The notes below the pieces were generated by a model, which was given only the letters and a program-made list of their open reading frames with translations, made no database searches and was not told where the DNA came from. Below are positions 1-5,972 of a DNA stretch of 7,852 nt, piece by piece. The position numbers were made by a program, and so were the translations under genes. Numbering within the stretch: position 1 is the stretch's first letter; each line of letters opens with the position of its first letter. Source of the DNA: Spirochaetaceae bacterium (GTDB taxonomy: Bacteria > Spirochaetota > Spirochaetia > Treponematales > Breznakiellaceae); assembly GCA_031258335.1 (NCBI GenBank), contig JAIRMY010000008.1:1-7852 (forward strand), in the 5' to 3' direction.

Positions 1-2371
1 CGCCCCATTCACCGCTGTAGGCGGCAAGCCCTGAGTTTTTTACATTTTGCCCGTGTCCGCCGCAGCCGTAAATAAATACCACAGGAAATTCCAGCCCCTT
101 ACTCTTATGTATGGTCATAATTTTAACGCCCTGCTTCCGTTCAAGCGGTAGATCAAAATCATCCAGCTTTTCTTTTTTTAGCGCAATCGCGTCAAGATGA
201 TCAATAAATCCGGAAAGCGTTTTTCCGTGAGCGTCGCTGATACGGGCTAATTCAAACAGGTAATCGTATATCTCGCCGTAACCTTGAGATTCCCGCGACC
301 AAAGCGTATCGTAACGATACCCGCAGTCATACCACAGTCTTGTAACAAGTTCCGCCGAAGTTAAATTTTGTTCATGTATGCCGCGCAGCAGTTCATTGTA
401 AATGTTCCGCGCCCTCGCGTACGAGGGGCATTCTTCCGAGGGCAGTTGATCTTCGATGGCGGGGTCAAACGGCGTACCGGTAAACTTGAGCATACAAAGG
501 GTAAAGGTTGAATCGCTCAGGCGGGTAAACGGGGACCGTAAAACGGCGGCATAGGCGCTTTTGTCCTTTGGGTAAACCAAGAGGCGCAGAAAGTTGTAAA
601 TATCGTTAGTCGGCGCGTCGATAAAAAGCCCCGCACAATTCTCCGAATTGTGCGGTACGCCAAAGGCCCGCAGTTGATTTTCAAGGTTATGCTGATGCGT
701 TACACTGCGTTCCAGCACGGCAAAATCGCGGTAAGTACAGGCGCGGCTCTTGCCATCCTTGTCATGTATCTCGTAAGCGCCGTCTACCATGCGCCTGATC
801 TCTTCCGCGACAAAAGCCGCCTCTATATCCTCGGCGCTTAAATCAGCAGCCTCGGCAAGCGCATTCTTGTCCAGCAGACATATACGCATCTTTTCCGTCC
901 GTTCCGAATCGTTCACGCCGGATTCACCAGATTCATCGGATTCATCCTTGGCGCCGCAATAAGCCAACGGCTCATATTCCGCTTCGTAGTCCGGCGACTG
1001 TTCATCTTTGGGAAGAAAAACCCTGCTGAATACAGCGTTAAACGCTTGTATTAAACGCTCGCCTGAACGGTAATTTGTTTTTAACCGTATATTTTTTTTG
1101 ATGTCGTTTCCCAGTTTCTTGAACACGGACACATCCGCCCCACGAAACCGGTATATAGACTGTTTTTGATCGCCCACAAAGAATATGCCGCAGCCGCCTA
1201 TCAACATCAGTAGTTCACGCTGCAAATCATTGTTGTCCTGAAATTCATCTATCATTATCGCCTTTATTTTTTCGGTGTAAATGTTTCGTATATCCGGTTC
1301 ATTTTTTAGTATGGTTAGCGCAAGTTCGGCTGCATCGTTAAAGGTGAGCATTCCGGCGATGCGTTTTTTATTGTTAAAGTCAGTTTGAAATTTATCAAGC
1401 AGTGAAAAAATATGGCTCGCCGCGTCAAAATTCAGTATCATCGCCGCTATATTAACTATTTGCGGATAAATCCTGTCCTTAAAATCGTCATGGGCTTCGC
1501 GTATGACGGCCATACCGCCGGCGTTTCCCGTTTTACGCAGACAGTTAATTTTAGAAAGCGTTTCGATAAAGGCGGACAATGAGGCGCGTAACAGGACTTT
1601 TTTTTCAGGGGAAGCGGCGGGAGCGGCTTTTTCAAGAAGCGGTTCCGCCTCCGGAGCGTCAACGCTTAACCCGTTGAACACAGCGTAAAAACTTTCATAA
1701 GTTTTTGTTGTTTTTTTTTCAACGCCGGGCAGCGCGTTTTGTATGACGGCGGCGGCGCCGACGGCCTCCGCCGCGTACCGCCGCCATTTATCAGCCAATT
1801 CATCCCGTTGTTTTTCTATATACTGATCAAAAGGCAGCGGGTTTGTAATAGAACCGTACTCTATTACAATTTCCGCAAAAAGATTTCGGGCTATATCGCG
1901 TATCCTGTTATCGCTTATCAGCGCCTGTATCCCCGGTTCCGCCCTGTTGTCCAAAACAAAAGAAAGCGCCGCCTCATTTGCCGCGTCAAGAACGCCGGAT
2001 TCATCTGTAACAAAATCATTTTTTATACCGTAGCGCGTACAGCCAAGCACGCAAATTTCTGCGCAAAAAGAATCGAGAGTGCTTATCCTTGCCTTATGAA
2101 AATCCTGTACGGCGGCGCTGGAGGCCGGGTCTTTTTCGGCGGAGAGAATCCTGTATATGCGGCTGTACATTTCGTTTGCCGCCTTGTTTGTAAAGGTAAG
2201 CGTTAGAATCTCGTCAACCTTTAGCCCTTTTTCGATTACAAGGTACGCGAAACGCGAAACTAGAACCTTTGTCTTGCCGGAACCGGCGCCGGCGCTCACC
2301 ACAACATTTGAAAGCGTTTTTACCGCCTCACGCTGTTCGTCATTCAATCCGCTGAGTATTTCTTCAAGCAT
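1..2371 (-). CDS. addA: AddA/RecB-type UvrD-family helicase subunit of a helicase-nuclease (partial, C-terminus outside window)
   Basis: I translated this frame by hand from ATG at 2371 to the window edge: 790 codons with no stop, so the gene is intact here but incomplete. It shows the superfamily 1A helicase motifs in order: Q motif LNDEQREAV (residues 9-17), Walker A SAGAGSGKT (26-34), motif Ia TFTNKAANEM (59-68), Walker B IDEFQD (374-379), motif III GDQKQSIYRFRGAD (400-413), motif IV NYRS (433-436) and motif V TIHKSKGLEFPVVF (753-766). AddA proteins are usually about 1,100-1,250 residues, so motif VI and the usual C-terminal PD-(D/E)XK nuclease domain should lie left of position 1. The role is ATP-driven unwinding and resection of DNA double-strand ends in the cytoplasm, for RecA-dependent repair. 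It follows the AddB-type gene by 36 nt, so co-transcription is likely. A GGGGG at 2379-2383, six bases before the ATG, can serve as ribosome binding site. RecB is the main alternative name; the AddB-type neighbour favours AddA. Confidence 0.92.
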   Translation of the reverse strand, partial: MLEEILSGLNDEQREAVKTLSNVVVSAGAGSGKTKVLVSRFAYLVIEKGLKVDEILTLTFTNKAANEMYSRIYRILSAEKDPASSAAVQDFHKARISTLDSFCAEICVLGCTRYGIKNDFVTDESGVLDAANEAALSFVLDNRAEPGIQALISDNRIRDIARNLFAEIVIEYGSITNPLPFDQYIEKQRDELADKWRRYAAEAVGAAAVIQNALPGVEKKTTKTYESFYAVFNGLSVDAPEAEPLLEKAAPAASPEKKVLLRASLSAFIETLSKINCLRKTGNAGGMAVIREAHDDFKDRIYPQIVNIAAMILNFDAASHIFSLLDKFQTDFNNKKRIAGMLTFNDAAELALTILKNEPDIRNIYTEKIKAIMIDEFQDNNDLQRELLMLIGGCGIFFVGDQKQSIYRFRGADVSVFKKLGNDIKKNIRLKTNYRSGERLIQAFNAVFSRVFLPKDEQSPDYEAEYEPLAYCGAKDESDESGESGVNDSERTEKMRICLLDKNALAEAADLSAEDIEAAFVAEEIRRMVDGAYEIHDKDGKSRACTYRDFAVLERSVTHQHNLENQLRAFGVPHNSENCAGLFIDAPTNDIYNFLRLLVYPKDKSAYAAVLRSPFTRLSDSTFTLCMLKFTGTPFDPAIEDQLPSEECPSYARARNIYNELLRGIHEQNLTSAELVTRLWYDCGYRYDTLWSRESQGYGEIYDYLFELARISDAHGKTLSGFIDHLDAIALKKEKLDDFDLPLERKQGVKIMTIHKSKGLEFPVVFIYGCGGHGQNVKNSGLAAYSGEWG
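921..947. repeat. three tandem 9-bp units inside addA
   Basis: The units GATTCACCA, GATTCATCG and GATTCATCC stand head to tail. On the coding (minus) strand they encode the acidic, serine-rich run DESDESGES at about residues 476-484, between helicase motifs IV and V. The repeat keeps the frame and probably forms a flexible surface loop that can change in unit number. Confidence 0.7.
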
Positions 2372-2378
2372 TATTTGC

Positions 2379-2383
2379 CCCCA
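2379..2383 (-). promoter_or_regulatory. ribosome binding site of addA
   Basis: On the minus strand this reads GGGGG, six bases before the ATG at 2369-2371. It is the only purine-rich, G-rich run near that start and supports the choice of ATG 2371. It overlaps a six-codon frame starting at 2384 that ends just inside addA, so translation of the two could be coupled. Confidence 0.5.
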
Positions 2384-2407
2384 TATCAAAGCATTCAGGC
2401 GGAATTT

Positions 2408-5128
2408 TCATCCGGCTGAGAATGTAGTACGGCATATTTTTTTGTAAATACATTCCACGCAGATGTCAAACGGCGTGTCTGTTTTTCTAAAATCAAGCGC
2501 AGAAATTCTTTTTACGTAATCGTCCATCTGTATCTCAAGCGCTTCAATCGCGCATTGATACATATCCCTGGTTGTTTTTTTTCCGTCTATGATCGCCCTG
2601 GCCTCGTGGTTTATGACGCTCAAAAAAAACGCCTCTTCAACGGGAATACCGCTCGTTTCTTCGTAAAGTTTTATATACACGGGCATCTGGAAATTTTTTA
2701 GCCGGACTCCGGCATCCGGGAGGCATTCTTTTTTTCCAGGTACGCCGCCCGTCTTGTAATCAACGATGCAGGGTCCGCCTTCGGGGGAAACCTGCACCCT
2801 GTCCAGCCTGCCGCACAGCGTATAATCCACGTATTCAACTTTTTTTTCCTGCTCCAGTTCAGAGACGGAGTATTGATCAAAGAGTCCGGCTTCAACGCTT
2901 AACAATCTGGTTATCTGCCGCTGTATGCCGTTTTGCATCGCGCCCATGAGCGGGACGCAGAGCGGCCCTCTAAATGCCCTGTTCTCCGTAACAGCCTGTT
3001 CCGTGTACAGTTTAACCCATTCCGTGTACTTTTTGATATGCGCCGCAAAAAAAGCCCCGTCCTCGTTTTTTATCCGTTCAAAAAGGTTGTACAAAATATC
3101 ATGGAACAACAGCCCCTTGGAACGGTCGTCAAGCAGGCGGGCCTCAAGGGATTCCTCTTCGATTTCAAAAATATTTTCAAAAAGCCAAAAAACGGGACAC
3201 TTAAAAAACTCCTGTAAATCTGTGGCGGAAACGCGGAGTTTACCGCCCTCACGTTTTTTTTCGTCAATTACCGAATGTAAAACGGCGTAAACATTTTTCC
3301 GGGCGGCGCTGAACGGAGACTTTATCAGGGCAAACAAAGGCGCGGCAGGCGCCTTTTTCCACGATTCAAAACCGTTTTTTTGAGATCCAAAAAGGCGCGT
3401 AGGGAACGGACTGCCGTCATCCGCCCACCATGATTTTTCCGCAAGGTAGTAATCGCCGGGCATACTTTCCTCTGTGTTTACCACAACAAGATTATCGTTA
3501 AAAAAACTGTGCGGTATAGACCAGCCTGAAAACGCGAGCGCTGAGGCGCTGAACCAGACAAAATCTGCCGAGTTATAGGCGCGGAAAACCGCCCCGGACG
3601 CGTTGTAATCATCTTCGGCAATACCAAATTTTTTCCGTTTGTCCGGGCGCAGGAATTTCAGGCTGCGGTATACTACAGAGGCGTCTTTTTGGCTTGCGTT
3701 CAGCACAAAATGCGCGGCAAAAGGGGCCGCCGCTGCTACGCGGTATTGAAATACATTTACGCCGCCGTCTTCCCGTTCCGGCACGTACTGTTTTTCGTTC
3801 AATAGATCTATGAAAAAAGAAAGTACGCCTGAGATTGTTACATCGGGAATCGTTTCCTGTATTTGTATCAACGATGATAATTCTTCGATACAACGAGCGA
3901 TGACGTCATAAGTTTCGTTTGAACAGGCGTTTTCCAAAAATAAACTTGATCCCTCAGGTTTATCCCATTCCCCGCGAAAAGCAAAGTAATACTTCCGTAA
4001 ATCTTGAAAACTCTTTGCTGCGCGGGCAAGATTGTACAGTTTATGCTTTATATCTTTGTAATACGGATACAGATCGGATTTTTCCGCGGCAAACGCTTCT
4101 TCCCAGACATCTTTTAGCTTGCCGTTTTCGCGGTAGCCTGAAACACAGTTATTCTCTATTCCAAAACGTATCAACGCTTCATTCTTTTCCGGGCTGCGCC
4201 AGGGGAGGTGATTGTTAAGAAGCAGAGCCTTCAGCGCCTGAAACGAAAAGTTATTGTCAACGCATTCTTTTGCAAGTGAAAAAAAACAGCCAGCGCCATA
4301 GCGCGCCAGCGGTTTGCCCGAGCGTAGATGCATCGGCACATCGTACAGCGCGGCTTCGCGTTTTAGGTAGGGTTCAAGCGTCTCAAACGCGGGAACGCTT
4401 ATAGCCATATCTTCGTAGGGTATTTTTTCCTGTTCGTACAGGCGGCGTATTTCCAGAATCACCGCCCGAATTTCCGCGCGGCTTGAATCGAATCTGTAAA
4501 GCGGTTTTACAGTTGTATTTTTATCTATCTCGATTACGCGAATGTTAGGGGAGTCGAGTAATTTTTCATAGTCCCTAAAATCTTCTATCAGTTCAGGGTA
4601 AAAAATAAAGTATTGATTTTCCGTTTCCCTAAACGGCGGGCGTTCCCATGCGCTTTCAAAAAGATTATGCGTTGTAAGAAATTGTTTGTATTCATGCTCC
4701 AGGGTGAGAAAATCACGATCTTCGCCGTCAAGCGGGGCGTTTTGCGCCTGTTGAATGTATTCACTCCTCAGCATCAACAGCGGGAGTACGCGGGCTATGT
4801 TCCGAGCAAAAATCGTCCCTTCCGCAGCATACTTTTTGGGTATCAGTGTTGAAAATAATTCTTTCTCCGTGTTGCGCTCGGCGAGGTTTACAGCGAAAAT
4901 GCCGCGGTGAATGGCGTTTGTCGGCCTCAGCCCCGGAATTTCAGCGCGTATGTAGCGTTCTTTGAAGCGGTCCCACGCGAGAAAACGGTTCATCGCAAGA
5001 GTTTTTACGTCAAAAAGGGCTAAAACCTTACGCGCCCAAAAAAACGCCGCCGTTTGTGAGGGAAAAACAAAGCGGGCATGGTCATTGCCCCGAAAATGCT
5101 CCTCTAAAACTTGAAGTATAGTATCCAT
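2408..5128 (-). CDS. addB: AddB/RexB-type subunit with C-terminal PD-(D/E)XK nuclease and predicted 4Fe-4S site
   Basis: This 906-residue protein is the likely partner of the adjacent AddA-type helicase. The nuclease domain occupies about residues 630-900: H676 in GLLFHDIL, D776 in GRLDRV, D790 and K792 in IVDYKTG, and the QxxxY motif at Q814-Y818. A cysteine before the domain (C644, in FFKCPVFW) and C890, C893 and C899 (C-x2-C-x5-C) near the C-terminus match the four-cysteine arrangement known to hold a 4Fe-4S cluster in AddB and Cas4-like nucleases. The N-terminal part begins like an AddB helicase-like domain (FVFPSQTAAFFW, 20-31), but there is no GxxGxGKT Walker A. I infer that this subunit is not a motor and works as nuclease and scaffold, as described for RexB-type subunits. 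The length is within or slightly below that of the family (about 900-1,160). ATG at 5126-5128 is the first start of the frame; no good Shine-Dalgarno sequence precedes it. The gene is divergent from pth and is probably first in the operon with addA. Confidence 0.87.
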   Translation of the reverse strand: MDTILQVLEEHFRGNDHARFVFPSQTAAFFWARKVLALFDVKTLAMNRFLAWDRFKERYIRAEIPGLRPTNAIHRGIFAVNLAERNTEKELFSTLIPKKYAAEGTIFARNIARVLPLLMLRSEYIQQAQNAPLDGEDRDFLTLEHEYKQFLTTHNLFESAWERPPFRETENQYFIFYPELIEDFRDYEKLLDSPNIRVIEIDKNTTVKPLYRFDSSRAEIRAVILEIRRLYEQEKIPYEDMAISVPAFETLEPYLKREAALYDVPMHLRSGKPLARYGAGCFFSLAKECVDNNFSFQALKALLLNNHLPWRSPEKNEALIRFGIENNCVSGYRENGKLKDVWEEAFAAEKSDLYPYYKDIKHKLYNLARAAKSFQDLRKYYFAFRGEWDKPEGSSLFLENACSNETYDVIARCIEELSSLIQIQETIPDVTISGVLSFFIDLLNEKQYVPEREDGGVNVFQYRVAAAAPFAAHFVLNASQKDASVVYRSLKFLRPDKRKKFGIAEDDYNASGAVFRAYNSADFVWFSASALAFSGWSIPHSFFNDNLVVVNTEESMPGDYYLAEKSWWADDGSPFPTRLFGSQKNGFESWKKAPAAPLFALIKSPFSAARKNVYAVLHSVIDEKKREGGKLRVSATDLQEFFKCPVFWLFENIFEIEEESLEARLLDDRSKGLLFHDILYNLFERIKNEDGAFFAAHIKKYTEWVKLYTEQAVTENRAFRGPLCVPLMGAMQNGIQRQITRLLSVEAGLFDQYSVSELEQEKKVEYVDYTLCGRLDRVQVSPEGGPCIVDYKTGGVPGKKECLPDAGVRLKNFQMPVYIKLYEETSGIPVEEAFFLSVINHEARAIIDGKKTTRDMYQCAIEALEIQMDDYVKRISALDFRKTDTPFDICVECIYKKICRTTFSAG

Positions 5129-5151
5129 TACCAGTTACCCACGCGAATTTG

Positions 5152-5157
5152 ACTATA
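5152..5157 (-). promoter_or_regulatory. weak candidate -10 box for the addB-addA unit
   Basis: Read on the minus strand this is TATAGT, a five-of-six match to TATAAT, 23 nt upstream of the addB ATG. No recognisable -35 box lies 16-18 bp further upstream; the best, TTGAGG at 5183-5188, is about 25 bp away. It may be a chance match or an activator-dependent promoter. Confidence 0.22.
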
Positions 5158-5243
5158 CCGTGAAAACCCTCCCGTGCCTATGCCTCAAATACGGGCAGCG
5201 CAGGAGACTGGAGCGGGCTGGCTGCTGTGGTATCCGTTCCGCC

Positions 5244-5270
5244 TTGCAGAACAAATCATAGCACTATAAG
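5244..5270 (+). promoter_or_regulatory. candidate sigma-70 type promoter for pth-murJ
   Basis: A TATAAG box at 5265-5270 matches the -10 consensus at five of six positions and lies 21 bases before the pth ATG. The only -35-like sequence nearby is TTGCAG at 5244-5249, with a short 15-bp spacer and a three-of-six match. Transcription would start near 5277, leaving a leader of about 15 nt, consistent with the missing Shine-Dalgarno sequence. The call rests on position and the -10 box only. Confidence 0.35.
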
Positions 5271-5291
5271 ATGTAACAAAAGCGGCCGTTT

Positions 5292-5948
5292 ATGGATACA
5301 GAAAGGATAAAACTTGTTGTTATGCTCGGGAATCCGGGTAAGATGTACGTGGAAAACCGTCATAATGCGGGACGCCTTCTTTCGGGCAGCCTGCCTCTCG
5401 CGTTGCAATGGCAGAGTAAATTCAAGGGACTGTACGCCGCGTCAAGCCTGCCGCCGGAAAAGATACATTTCCTCCTGCCGGAAACGTATATGAACCTTTC
5501 AGGCGAGTCGGTAACGGCGGCGGCGGCTTACTATAAGATTCTTCCCGGCGAAATTCTTGTCGTTCACGATGAACTTGAACTGCCGCTCGGCGATGCGGCA
5601 TTCAAACAAGGCGGCGGGCTTGGCGGGCACAACGGGCTGCGTTCAATAAAAACCTGTCTTGGCACAGCCGATTTTTGGCGGCTCCGTATAGGCATAGGAA
5701 GGCCGGGCGGCAAAAAAGACCCAAACTCCGATATTTCAGGCTGGGTGCTGTCCGACTTTACCGCCGAGGAATCCGACATTTTGCGTCAGGTCATGGAGGC
5801 TTGCGCCGGCGCGCTGTTTCAAGCGCTGCTCCACGGACCCCATTCGCTTCTTCCCCGGTGGAACAGGATGCACATCTGCCCGCCTCGCACCGTCCGGCTA
5901 ACAGCCGCGTATGCCGAGCGCCTTTATCGGACTGAACGCGATGCGTAA
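5292..5948 (+). CDS. pth: peptidyl-tRNA hydrolase (Pth)
   Basis: Pth cleaves the ester bond of peptidyl-tRNAs released from stalled ribosomes, recycling tRNA in the cytoplasm. The substrate and catalytic residues are all present: N14 in LGNPG, the catalytic H24 in NRHNAG, M67 and N68 in TYMNLSGESV, D93 in VVHDELELPLG, and N114 in GGGLGGHNGLRS. The last four have the same numbers as in the E. coli enzyme. The ATG at 5292 puts the first conserved strand (IKLVVMLGNPG) at the usual distance from the N-terminus. The ribosome binding site is poor, with no AGGAGG-like sequence in the 15 bases before the ATG. The protein is 218 residues, against about 185-195 for the family. The family-like part ends around LLPRWNRMHI (residue 195), and the last 23 residues look unrelated, falling in the repeat-rich junction with murJ. 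The enzyme core is intact, so activity is expected. Confidence 0.97.
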   Translation: MDTERIKLVVMLGNPGKMYVENRHNAGRLLSGSLPLALQWQSKFKGLYAASSLPPEKIHFLLPETYMNLSGESVTAAAAYYKILPGEILVVHDELELPLGDAAFKQGGGLGGHNGLRSIKTCLGTADFWRLRIGIGRPGGKKDPNSDISGWVLSDFTAEESDILRQVMEACAGALFQALLHGPHSLLPRWNRMHICPPRTVRLTAAYAERLYRTERDA

Positions 5949-5972
5949 ACCCGCTGGCGGGCGCCCTTATCG
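5918..5972. repeat. 12-bp near-perfect direct repeat flanking the pth stop codon
   Basis: GCGCCTTTATCG (5918-5929) and GCGCCCTTATCG (5961-5972) differ at one base and start 43 bp apart. The first copy lies in the extra C-terminal codons of pth; the second ends on the first base of the GTG that opens the murJ frame. It may mark a small duplication or the edges of an inserted piece. Confidence 0.5.
5950..5961. repeat. GC-rich inverted repeat just after the pth stop codon
   Basis: CCCGC (5950-5954) and GCGGG (5957-5961) are perfect complements around a TG centre, two bases after the pth TAA. No T-run follows, so it does not look like an intrinsic terminator. It is the first of several palindromes in the pth-murJ junction. 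Confidence 0.6.

Larger units (their letters stand above)
5129..5291. other. divergent intergenic region between addB and pth
   Basis: These 163 nt separate the leftward addBA pair from the rightward pth-murJ pair, so both units must be transcribed outward from here unless they depend on distant promoters. A 5-bp inverted repeat CCCGT/ACGGG (5171-5175 and 5191-5195, 15-nt loop) sits near the centre, but it is too short to call an operator. No open frame, tRNA or strong terminator is visible. Confidence 0.7.

Noticed and set aside
1739..2206. 155-residue open frame on the plus strand
   Set aside because: It lies opposite the intact helicase frame, which carries clear motifs; its translation has no domain-like features.
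2157..2447. 96-residue plus-strand frame over the addB-addA junction
   Set aside because: It is antisense to the addA start with Walker A and to the addB C-terminal cysteines, so it is a shadow.
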